Shown here: piece after piece, positions 1 to 5,378 of the stretch
Position numbering within the stretch: the first letter of the stretch is position 1
Layout of the letters: every line of letters starts with the position of its first letter
NCBI GenBank assembly: GCA_023253295.1
Contig: JALRGZ010000226.1
Span: 1-5,406, forward strand
From: Flavobacterium sp.
GTDB lineage: Bacteria > Bacteroidota > Bacteroidia > Flavobacteriales > Flavobacteriaceae
DNA: 5,406 bases
Direction: 5' to 3'
Notes under the pieces: model-generated
What the model saw: only the letters and a program-made list of their open reading frames with translations
Database searches by the model: none
Told to the model about the DNA's origin: nothing
Program-made: the position numbers and the translations under genes

Positions 1-1467
1 AAATCAAAAACTTACGGAGATGTAAATCCAGTCTTGGATGCTGTTGTTACCGGAACAGTTAATGGAGATCCGTTGAATTATACTTTGACCACAACGGCTT
101 TACAGTTTTCAAATGTTGGTGATTACCCAATCACAGTAACTTTAGGTTCAAATCCAAACTACAGTATCACATCAACAAATGCTTTATTGAGTATCGGACA
201 AAAATCAGCATCAGTAATCCCGGATGCTTTAAGTAAATATTGTGGGCAAAGTGATCCTGTAAGTTTTACAGGTACGACCACAGGCTTTTTAGTTTCAGAT
301 AACATAATTGCAACCTATAGCAGAAGCAGTGGAGAATCTACAGGGATATATACTATTTCAGCTTCATTAAGTCCATCAACAGCACTTAGTAATTACAATA
401 TCACTTATAATACAGCTGATTTTACGATTATTGGAATTACTAATGTAGATGCATCAGCAAGTAGTAGTCCGGTTGCTTTAGGTTCAGTTGCTTTGTTGTC
501 AGCAAAAATACAACCTGCTGTTTCAGGTGTTGTAGTGTATTTTAATATTGATTCCGGTAATGGAAATATTCAGACGTTTTCCTCTTTAACTGATAATAAT
601 GGTTTAGCTACTAAAGAGGTTTTGAATCTTGAGGTTAATCTTTATAAGGTAGTTGCTATTGCAGGTTCAGGTTGTGCTGTTTCTACTGAAGCGTATATGC
701 CGGTTTATGATCCTAATGGTAGTTTTGTTACCGGAGGAGGATGGATTATGTCTCCTTTGGGTGCTTATGCAGCTAATCCATCGTTAGTAGGTAAGGCAAA
801 TTTTGGTTTTAATGCTAAATATAAAAAAGGGAATAATCAGGTTGACGGAAATACTGAATTTCAATTTAGAGCCGGAGATTTAAATTTTAAATCAACTTTA
901 CATGAATCAGGATCTTTAGTGATTTCAGGCAAAAAAGCAACTTATAGAGGAGATGGAACTATAAATGGAGTTGCTGGTTATAAATTTACTTTAGTCGCTT
1001 TGGATGGCGATTACAATGGAGGAGTAGCACCTGATCAGTTCCGAATTAAAATTTGGGGACCTAATGGAATTGTATACGATAATGGCTTAGGAGCAGATGA
1101 CAATTCAGAGGTGTCAACTGTTATAGGCGGTGGATCAATTGTAATTCATGAAGTGAAGAAAAAAGGTAGTGCAAAAGATGTGGACACTGAAAAAATACAT
1201 TCAGTAATGATATCTGAAGAACCAATTCCTTTTAACGTGTTTGCTTATCCAAATCCAACTGTTAGTTATTTTACACTTACTGTTGAAAGTGCCAGTACAG
1301 AAAATATCAAAGTATTGGTGTATGATAGTGCCGGTAAATTATTGAAAACTATTGAAGGAAAAGAAGCAGAAATAATTCAGTTTGGAGAAGATTTGCCTAG
1401 AGGAACTTATATTGCTAAAATAAGTCAGGGAACCGATAGTAAAACAATTAACTTGATGAAAGAATAA
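1..1467 (+). CDS. Large secreted multidomain protein with MBG-like repeats and T9SS type A sorting domain (5' partial)
   Basis: The reading frame is open from the first base (KSKTYGDVNP...), so this is the C-terminal part (488 codons visible) of a longer protein whose start lies left of the window; the in-frame TTG at 34 is not a real start. Visible codons 1-67 form an MBG-type beta domain (KTYGDVNPVL near its start) and 68-145 a second, diverged copy with YCGQSDP in place of the usual YG..DP. Codons ~146-236 look Ig-like. Codons ~242-380 are a domain opening with FVTGGGW and containing GKANFGF, NTEFQF and FRIKIWGPNG, a pattern I recall from many bacterial surface proteins. Codons 411-488 (FNVFAYPNP ... 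LPRGTYIAKI) match the Por_Secre_tail family (TIGR04183), which directs export by T9SS and is cleaved on secretion. It is inferred to be a cell-surface or secreted adhesin-like protein; the ligand is unknown. It ends in tandem TAATAA stops. Confidence 0.9.
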   Translation, partial: KSKTYGDVNPVLDAVVTGTVNGDPLNYTLTTTALQFSNVGDYPITVTLGSNPNYSITSTNALLSIGQKSASVIPDALSKYCGQSDPVSFTGTTTGFLVSDNIIATYSRSSGESTGIYTISASLSPSTALSNYNITYNTADFTIIGITNVDASASSSPVALGSVALLSAKIQPAVSGVVVYFNIDSGNGNIQTFSSLTDNNGLATKEVLNLEVNLYKVVAIAGSGCAVSTEAYMPVYDPNGSFVTGGGWIMSPLGAYAANPSLVGKANFGFNAKYKKGNNQVDGNTEFQFRAGDLNFKSTLHESGSLVISGKKATYRGDGTINGVAGYKFTLVALDGDYNGGVAPDQFRIKIWGPNGIVYDNGLGADDNSEVSTVIGGGSIVIHEVKKKGSAKDVDTEKIHSVMISEEPIPFNVFAYPNPTVSYFTLTVESASTENIKVLVYDSAGKLLKTIEGKEAEIIQFGEDLPRGTYIAKISQGTDSKTINLMKE

Positions 1468-1487
1468 TAAGATATTTCTATAAATGG

Positions 1488-1522
1488 AAAACCAGCTCAA
1501 TTAAAAAAGAGCTGGTTTTTTT
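1488..1522 (+). terminator. Intrinsic terminator after the T9SS cargo gene
   Basis: A perfect 11-bp stem, AAAACCAGCTC (1488-1498) with GAGCTGGTTTT (1509-1519), closes a 10-base A-rich loop and runs into seven T (1516-1522), 21 bases past the stop codon. It lies between convergent genes. Read on the minus strand the stem ends in only four T, so it would be a weaker terminator for the cysE-cysM operon. Confidence 0.85.
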
Positions 1523-1552
1523 ATGTTTACAAGTATTGAAAATACGATTTCA

Positions 1553-2440
1553 TTAATCAAATAAGTCAGAAGATAAATAACGATCTCCTCGGTCACAAAT
1601 AATAGCTACAATGACACCAGATTCTAATTCTTCGGCTAATTTTACGGCTACGGCAACAGCACCACCACTACTCATTCCTGCAAAAATCCCTTCTTCCAGC
1701 GCTAAACGCTTTGTCATGGCGCGAGCTTCTTTCTCAGTCACATCAATAGTTCGATCTACTTTAGATGGATCAAAAATTTTAGGTAAATATTCCTCAGGCC
1801 ATTTTCGAATACCCGGAATTTGTGAACCTTCCGATGGTTGTGCTCCAATGATTTGGATATCTGGATTTTGCTCCTTTAAATAGGTTGAAGTACCAATAAT
1901 AGTTCCCGTAGTTCCCATTGCCGAAACAAAATGAGTAATTGTACCCTTTGTATCACGCCATATTTCAGGTCCTGTGGTATTATAATGTGCTTTCCAGTTG
2001 TCGTCATTTGCAAATTGATTCAGCATTACATAACCTCCCTCAGCGACTTTTTTATCGGCGTAATCTCTGGAACCGATAATTCCCTCTGAAGCTGGAGTTA
2101 AGATAACAGTTGCACCATAAGCACGCATGGTTTGGGTGCGTTCTTTAGTAGAATCTTCAGGCAGGATTAATTCGATTTCGATGCCTAATAATTGAGCAAT
2201 CATAGCCAGTGCAATTCCGGTATTTCCACTGGTAGCTTCGATTAATTTATCTCCTTTTTTGATTTCGCTACGGTCTAGTGCCCCTTTTATCATGAAATAT
2301 GCGGCTCTATCTTTGACACTTCCACCGGGATTATTGCCCTCAAGTTTTAATAATAATTTTACGTTTTTGTTTTTGACAAGATTAGCAGTTTCTACAAGAG
2401 GAGTATTGCCAATCAGATCTAATATTTTTTGTGGATCCAT
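1553..2440 (-). CDS. cysM: Cysteine synthase B (O-acetylserine sulfhydrylase)
   Basis: PLP-dependent fold-type II enzyme that makes L-cysteine from O-acetylserine and sulfide (CysM enzymes can also use thiosulfate) in the cytoplasm. The 295-residue length is close to E. coli CysM (303). GGSVKDRAA places the PLP Schiff-base lysine at K43; EATSGNTG (68-75) is the substrate-binding loop; SAMGTTGT (173-180) is the phosphate-binding loop. The stretch QIPGIRKWPEEYLPKIF and the C-terminal CDRGDRYLS favour the CysM over the CysK subfamily. The ATG follows the cysE stop codon with no spacer (TAA|ATG) and has no Shine-Dalgarno sequence before it, so translation is probably coupled to cysE. All key residues are present and the gene looks intact. 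Use of thiosulfate is family knowledge and cannot be seen here; CysK-like activity is the alternative. Confidence 0.95.
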   Translation of the reverse strand: MDPQKILDLIGNTPLVETANLVKNKNVKLLLKLEGNNPGGSVKDRAAYFMIKGALDRSEIKKGDKLIEATSGNTGIALAMIAQLLGIEIELILPEDSTKERTQTMRAYGATVILTPASEGIIGSRDYADKKVAEGGYVMLNQFANDDNWKAHYNTTGPEIWRDTKGTITHFVSAMGTTGTIIGTSTYLKEQNPDIQIIGAQPSEGSQIPGIRKWPEEYLPKIFDPSKVDRTIDVTEKEARAMTKRLALEEGIFAGMSSGGAVAVAVKLAEELESGVIVAIICDRGDRYLSSDLFD

Positions 2441-3232
2441 TTATTTGAGTTCTTTTATTTTTACTTCTGTAGTAGTGGTGTTAGTAACTATAGATCTTTC
2501 GGGAGTGGATTTGGTTATCCAGGCATTACCACCAATGATACTGTTTTTGCCAATTGTAGTTTCTCCACCAAGGATCGTTGCATTAGCATAAATGCATACA
2601 TTTTTCTCCACGGTAGGATGTCTTTTAGCGTTTTTCATTTCTTTACTTACGCTCAAAGCACCAAGTGTAACTCCTTGGTAAATTTTAACATGTTTCTCAA
2701 TGACAGCCGTTTCTCCAATCACAATACCTGTAGCGTGGTCAATGAAAAATGGCGAATCAATTTGGGCTCCGGCATGAATATCTGTTCCTGTTATACGGTG
2801 TGCATATTCGCTCATTAAGCGAGAGAAAAGCAATAAATCCTGAGAATATAATTCGTGACTGATACGGTAAATAGCAATCGCATAGAAGCCCGGATAGGCT
2901 AAATATACTTCCTCGATACTATTCGAAGCAGGGTCGTTTTCTAAAATATATTCTGCATCCTGATTTAGTTTTTTTAGTACCGAAGGCAATTTGGCCACAA
3001 ATTCGTCCCAGCCGGCATCGCACAAAGCATTCGGTTTTTTACAGGCAAGTGCTGCAATTTCTTTGAATTGTTTTTCTAATTCATCGATACTTTCGTCCAA
3101 TGGTGCATTGGCATCAAATAAGGTGTAAAATATTTTTTCAGTAAAAGCTTCTACCTTAGTTTTAATCCCGTAATTGATCGAAGTGTGGCTTTTTAGTTCG
3201 CCTATGTTTTTTATAATTAAATCCTTTGTCAT
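2441..3232 (-). CDS. cysE: Serine O-acetyltransferase
   Basis: Transfers acetyl from acetyl-CoA to L-serine, giving O-acetylserine, the substrate of the adjacent CysM; cytoplasmic. At 263 residues it is close to E. coli CysE (273). Residues 1-~145 form the helical N-terminal domain; ~150-245 are a left-handed beta helix of hexapeptide repeats (DIHAGAQI, GIVIGETAVI, NVCIYANATI). By motif alignment, D151 and H166 (in DHATG) correspond to the E. coli catalytic pair D143/H158, R204-H205 in KRHPT to R192/H193, and D100 in NDPAS to serine-binding D92. The loop between QGVTLG and RHP is longer than in E. coli. The C-terminus ends TTTEVKIKELK and lacks the terminal isoleucine that docks CysE into CysK, so a standard cysteine synthase complex is not predicted. 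It is the first gene of a cysE-cysM operon. Confidence 0.95.
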   Translation of the reverse strand: MTKDLIIKNIGELKSHTSINYGIKTKVEAFTEKIFYTLFDANAPLDESIDELEKQFKEIAALACKKPNALCDAGWDEFVAKLPSVLKKLNQDAEYILENDPASNSIEEVYLAYPGFYAIAIYRISHELYSQDLLLFSRLMSEYAHRITGTDIHAGAQIDSPFFIDHATGIVIGETAVIEKHVKIYQGVTLGALSVSKEMKNAKRHPTVEKNVCIYANATILGGETTIGKNSIIGGNAWITKSTPERSIVTNTTTTEVKIKELK

Positions 3233-3251
3233 GACTTTTGGATTGTATTGT

Positions 3252-3270
3252 TAGTAGAAAGATACTACTA
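3252..3270. repeat. Inverted repeat in the cysE leader
   Basis: TAGTAG (3252-3257) and CTACTA (3265-3270) are perfect 6-base arms around a 7-base spacer, 20 bases upstream of the cysE start. It could form a weak AU-rich hairpin in the mRNA or be a protein site. Arms this short can arise by chance in such AT-rich DNA. Confidence 0.35.
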
Positions 3271-3294
3271 TGTTTTATGTTGTTTATTATTTAA

Positions 3295-3302
3295 CAAATA
3301 TA
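3295..3302 (-). promoter_or_regulatory. Candidate Bacteroidota -7 element for cysE-cysM
   Basis: On the minus strand this reads TATATTTG, a perfect match to the Bacteroidota -7 consensus TAnnTTTG, 62 bases before the cysE ATG. The expected -33 TTG/TTTG is not clear; only a CTTTT run lies about 16 bases upstream. No riboswitch or regulator site is recognised in the leader. Confidence 0.3.
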
Positions 3303-3417
3303 TTGAACTATTTTGAATAAAAGGCTAAGAACTCAGATGCATTCCTGCGATAGTATGGTTTTTCACAAAAAAGAAAGGAGTCGTTTTAAAGTTCATTTTT
3401 TCAGAATTGAAATCGTC

Positions 3418-3452
3418 TTTGTTCTCACTACAATTTAAATTTAGTATTTTTG
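3418..3452 (+). promoter_or_regulatory. Bacteroidota-type promoter for the small membrane protein and Smr gene
   Basis: TTTG at 3418-3421 and TATTTTTG at 3445-3452 match the -33 and -7 elements (TTTG and TAnnTTTG) used by the primary sigma factor of Flavobacterium and Bacteroides. The 23-base spacing is at the long end of the range. Transcription would start roughly at 3458-3460, leaving a leader of only about 12-14 bases before the ATG at 3472. Confidence 0.55.
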
Positions 3453-3471
3453 AAAACTGATTGAATTTAAA

Positions 3472-3657
3472 ATGAAAAAATTAGCATATCCTATTATGTT
3501 TATAGCTATTGTGGTAGCTTTTTATGGGCAAACTGCAGCAGAAAAAAATGTGTATGTAACCGTAGTTGCAATGGCCGTTTTTATGTTTGGAATGATGCGA
3601 TTAAGTGCAAAAACACCAAGTAAAAATAAAGAAAAAGAGGAAGAAGATGTTGACTAA
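3472..3657 (+). CDS. Small two-helix membrane protein of unknown function
   Basis: A 61-residue protein whose function I do not recognise. Residues ~4-20 (YPIMFIAIVVAFYG) and ~27-44 (VYVTVVAMAVFMFGMM) are hydrophobic enough to be two inner-membrane helices joined by a short polar turn (QTAAEKN). The tail (~47-61, KTPSKNKEKEEEDVD) is strongly charged, basic then acidic. By the positive-inside rule both ends would face the cytoplasm. The first helix alone could be misread as a signal peptide, but there is no lipobox cysteine and the second helix argues for an integral protein. A good promoter lies just upstream, and the last 11 bases overlap the start of the downstream Smr-domain gene, so the two are almost certainly co-transcribed and probably translationally coupled. 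That it is a real gene rests on the promoter, the overlap and its protein-like composition. Confidence 0.8.
   Translation: MKKLAYPIMFIAIVVAFYGQTAAEKNVYVTVVAMAVFMFGMMRLSAKTPSKNKEKEEEDVD
3637..3640 (+). promoter_or_regulatory. Ribosome binding site that sets the Smr gene start
   Basis: GAGG lies six bases before the ATG at 3647, inside the purine-rich 3' end of the preceding gene. A Shine-Dalgarno match is uncommon in this phylum. It supports the ATG at 3647 over the in-frame GTG at 3605, which would add a 14-residue, lysine-rich extension (QKHQVKIKKKRKK) lying wholly inside the upstream gene. Confidence 0.5.
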
Positions 3658-4198
3658 AGGAGATAAAGTTTCGGTACTGGATGATGCCATCAATGGAGTA
3701 GTTATGTCGGTTAAAGGACAGGAAGTTACTATTGAAACCGAAGAAGGTTTTGTGATGAATTTTGCTGTGAATGAACTGGTTAAAACCAGTGGTTCTGATA
3801 ATTTGATGGACAGTATCAAAGGTGTAAATGCTGAAGCTATTAAAAAAGAAAAAGCAATTCCGAAACCAAGAAGTTTTGTCAAAGAGAAAAAAGACAAGCG
3901 CGAGGTAGGAGTTCCGGAATTTGATTTACATATTGAAAAATTGGTTAAAAACAAGCACGGAATGTCTAATTATGATATTTTGACTTTACAGGCCGAGACC
4001 GCTCAGCGTCATATCGAATTTGCCATAAAAAACCGAATTCCAAAAATCGTTTTGATTCACGGCGTAGGCGAAGGCGTTCTGAAAGCCGAATTGGATTTTC
4101 TTTTAGGACGTTACGATAATATCGATTTTCATGAAGCCAATTACCAAAAATACGGTCAGGGTGCTATGGAGATCTATATTAGACAAAGTAAAAAGTAA
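3647..4198 (+). CDS. KOW-like and Smr-domain protein (MutS2 C-terminus-like, no ATPase)
   Basis: 183 residues. Residues 1-~46 (KGDKVSVLDDAINGVVMSVKG...) look like a small KOW/SH3-type beta barrel similar to the one before the Smr domain of MutS2. Residues ~50-88 are a charged, probably flexible linker. Residues ~91-181 are an Smr domain: FDLHIEKL carries the D93-L94-H95 (DLH) motif, LIHGVGEG (137-143) is the HGxGxG motif, and YGQGAMEIYI (169-178) is the final conserved strand. The Smr domain is a nuclease or nucleic-acid-binding module; in E. coli SmrB the DLH motif cleaves mRNA at collided ribosomes, and MutS2 acts on stalled ribosomes in Bacillus. The key motifs are intact, so nuclease activity is plausible but inferred. 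Such proteins are often labelled mismatch repair MutS, but no MutS core or Walker ATPase is present. It overlaps the small membrane gene by 11 bases. Confidence 0.88.
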   Translation: MLTKGDKVSVLDDAINGVVMSVKGQEVTIETEEGFVMNFAVNELVKTSGSDNLMDSIKGVNAEAIKKEKAIPKPRSFVKEKKDKREVGVPEFDLHIEKLVKNKHGMSNYDILTLQAETAQRHIEFAIKNRIPKIVLIHGVGEGVLKAELDFLLGRYDNIDFHEANYQKYGQGAMEIYIRQSKK

Positions 4199-4217
4199 AT
4201 TTTAAGAGTATAAAAGT

Positions 4218-4253
4218 AAAAGCCCGATTGTTTTCAATACAATCGGGCTTTTT
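4218..4253. terminator. Bidirectional intrinsic terminator
   Basis: A perfect 14-bp stem, AAAAGCCCGATTGT (4218-4231) with ACAATCGGGCTTTT (4239-4252), closes a 7-base loop. The plus strand continues TTTTT then ATTTT; the minus strand continues CTTTTACTTTTA. It sits between two convergent genes, 20 bases after the Smr gene stop and 19 bases after the lipoprotein gene stop, and should terminate both. Confidence 0.93.
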
Positions 4254-4271
4254 ATTTTAAGTAATTAGATT

Positions 4272-5252
4272 TTAATTAGAGGTTGTGTATACATCACCCA
4301 GAGTGTAACTGTTTCCAAGGCTAAAACTAACAATCCCCTTTTGTAGAGATACTTTTTTAAGTACAATTGTGTGTTTATAAGAGCCAGGGACATTGGTAGT
4401 AGTGGTAACTTCTATAATACCACTTACATTGCTTACTCCAGCCACGCCATTCCATTGTTCACTAACTGTTGGGGTAGTAGGAGTAATACTTTGACAAAAA
4501 TAATCTCCAGTTAAAACACCTCCTGTAAATAATTTATAGGTTAAAATATTTGAACTAGTTCCAATTAATCCAGTTCTAGGCGTATTCAAAGGAGTAGCTT
4601 CGTTTAGAATTAAATTAGGATCAATAGTCAAGATTAATGCTTCACTGGCGTTGTTATTGTAAACATCATTTGACGAAGTACATTTTTCTAATGTTTGATC
4701 AAAATTAAGTTTTAATGATGTGATAGAAGTAGTGTAATTTCCAAAAGAGAAAGTTTCATATACTTGTGTTCCGTTTGGCTTTTCAAAAGTCACATTCTTT
4801 AATACAATATTATGATTGTATCCGTCAATTCTAGTAGCACCAGTGGTTTCATTTGTTGATTTAGAGTCAGTAGTAACAATTTGTATAATACCACTGGTTG
4901 CTGTCCATTGTTCTGTAATGATTGGGGTTGCAGGTGCAATAGTTTCACATATGTTATCTGTTGCAACAGCTCCATTATAAAAACGATAAACGACTCTGTT
5001 TGAAGTAGCACTAATATCTAGTTCAATAGTATCATTAGCAGCAGTAAGTTCAGTAACAATACTGGTATTAGGAATTTCCATTATCAAAGCTTCCTGATCT
5101 TTTAGTTTATAGAGTAATGTATTGTTACTACTTGTATTGGTACATCTTTGAGTATTTACCTGATCGAAGCTAATGTCTTCCTGAGTTAAGTTTCCATCAT
5201 CGCAAGCATTAATAAATGCTAATAAAACCAATAGGCTTAGGACTTTTTTCAT
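4272..5252 (-). CDS. Lipoprotein of unknown function with two tandem ~150-residue repeats
   Basis: 326 residues; I do not recognise a named family. MKKVLSLLVLLAFINAC is a lipoprotein signal peptide with lipobox INAC and lipidated C17. The following DDGN resembles the acidic lipoprotein export signal that sends Bacteroidota lipoproteins to the cell surface, so an outer-membrane, perhaps surface-exposed, position is inferred. Residues ~27-177 and ~181-326 are two copies of one domain sharing FDQ (29-31, 184-186), TP..[TS]EQW (109-116, 260-267), SGII (120-123, 277-280), H.IVLK (147-152, 294-299) and FS[FL]GN (168-172, 310-314). Each has two cysteines in matching places (C37/C102 and C191/C253). 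The domains look beta-rich and Thr/Asn-rich. The ATG at 5252 is chosen because it starts the signal peptide; an in-frame GTG at 5297 would add 15 residues in front. No clear TAnnTTTG promoter precedes it, and the terminator at 4218-4253 follows it. Confidence 0.85.
   Translation of the reverse strand: MKKVLSLLVLLAFINACDDGNLTQEDISFDQVNTQRCTNTSSNNTLLYKLKDQEALIMEIPNTSIVTELTAANDTIELDISATSNRVVYRFYNGAVATDNICETIAPATPIITEQWTATSGIIQIVTTDSKSTNETTGATRIDGYNHNIVLKNVTFEKPNGTQVYETFSFGNYTTSITSLKLNFDQTLEKCTSSNDVYNNNASEALILTIDPNLILNEATPLNTPRTGLIGTSSNILTYKLFTGGVLTGDYFCQSITPTTPTVSEQWNGVAGVSNVSGIIEVTTTTNVPGSYKHTIVLKKVSLQKGIVSFSLGNSYTLGDVYTTSN
4275..4712 (-). repeat. Lipoprotein internal repeat 2 (C-terminal copy)
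   Basis: Encodes residues ~181-326. It matches copy 1 through FDQ, FCQ with C253, TPTVSEQW, SGII, HTIVLKKVSLQK and FSLGNS. Similarity is clear in protein but only patchy in DNA, so the duplication is old rather than recent. Boundaries were set by eye. Confidence 0.7.
4722..5174 (-). repeat. Lipoprotein internal repeat 1 (N-terminal copy)
   Basis: Encodes residues ~27-177. It aligns with the second copy through FDQ, ICE with C102, TPIITEQW, SGII, HNIVLKNVTFEK and FSFGNY. It is the longer copy, with an extra loop SKSTNETTGATRIDG before HNIVLK. Boundaries were set by eye. Confidence 0.7.
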
Positions 5253-5263
5253 TTTAAAAATTT

Positions 5264-5296
5264 TGACAAATTTTTGAAATTTGAAATTTTTTGTCA
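5264..5296. repeat. Nested inverted repeats in the lipoprotein gene leader
   Basis: Outer arms TGACAAA (5264-5270) and TTTGTCA (5290-5296) are perfect over 7 bases. An inner pair, CAAATTT (5267-5273) and AAATTTG (5277-5283), overlaps the left outer arm and has a 3-base spacer. On the minus strand AAATTTC also occurs twice in tandem. The element ends 12 bases before the lipoprotein ATG, so it could be an operator or an mRNA structure that affects translation. AT-rich sequence makes chance a real alternative. Confidence 0.4.
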
Positions 5297-5317
5297 CTTT
5301 ACTAGGTTATCATTCAA

Positions 5318-5344
5318 TTGCTATCTCTATTTGCTATTTGCGAT
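5318..5344. repeat. Short iterated TTGCTAT words
   Basis: TTGCTAT occurs at 5318-5324 and 5331-5337, 13 bases apart, followed directly by the near-copy TTGCGAT at 5338-5344. It lies 66-92 bases upstream of the lipoprotein start. It may be a small tandem repeat or a set of regulator sites; nothing more can be said from one window. Confidence 0.35.
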
Positions 5345-5354
5345 TTCAAAAATG

Positions 5355-5378
5355 CAAAAATCCCAGTGTCCCTGACAC
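5355..5378 (-). terminator. Possible weak terminator for a gene entering from the right
   Basis: On the minus strand GTGTC-AGG-GACAC forms a 5-bp hairpin (5366-5378), followed by TGGG and then ATTTTTG. The short stem and the gap before the T run make it weak. If real, it would end a minus-strand gene beyond the right edge. The 154 bases from 5253 to 5406 contain no supportable gene. Confidence 0.22.

Noticed and set aside
1611..1883. Plus-strand open frame of 90 codons inside cysM
   Set aside because: Antisense to a conserved enzyme; Ser/Ala/Pro-rich shadow composition and no start signal.
2259..2591. Plus-strand open frame across the cysM/cysE junction
   Set aside because: Antisense shadow of two well-supported genes, with no recognisable domain.
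2429..2818. Plus-strand open frame of 129 codons antisense to cysE
   Set aside because: It lies almost wholly opposite cysE, which has full catalytic motifs; its product is rich in Cys, Phe and Ser as expected for an antisense shadow, and it has no promoter or homology signal.
3337..3438. Plus-strand 33-codon frame in the cysE/small membrane gene gap
   Set aside because: It is very short, has no Shine-Dalgarno or promoter placement, and its end runs into the promoter region of the next gene.
3601..3954. Minus-strand open frame of 117 codons opposite the Smr gene
   Set aside because: Low-complexity Ser/Thr/Phe/Leu composition typical of an antisense frame, and it overlaps two supported plus-strand genes.
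3647..4198. Annotation as mismatch repair protein MutS
   Set aside because: No MutS mismatch-binding, clamp or Walker ATPase domain is present; only the KOW-like and Smr modules are.
4799..5011. Second minus-strand frame inside the lipoprotein gene
   Set aside because: Leu/Gln-rich out-of-frame shadow; the lipoprotein frame has a signal peptide and internal repeats that prove it is the coding one.
5253..5297. GTG at 5297 as an upstream start for the lipoprotein
   Set aside because: It would add 15 residues in front of an ideal MKK-type lipoprotein signal peptide, and the segment is explained by the AT-rich inverted repeat.
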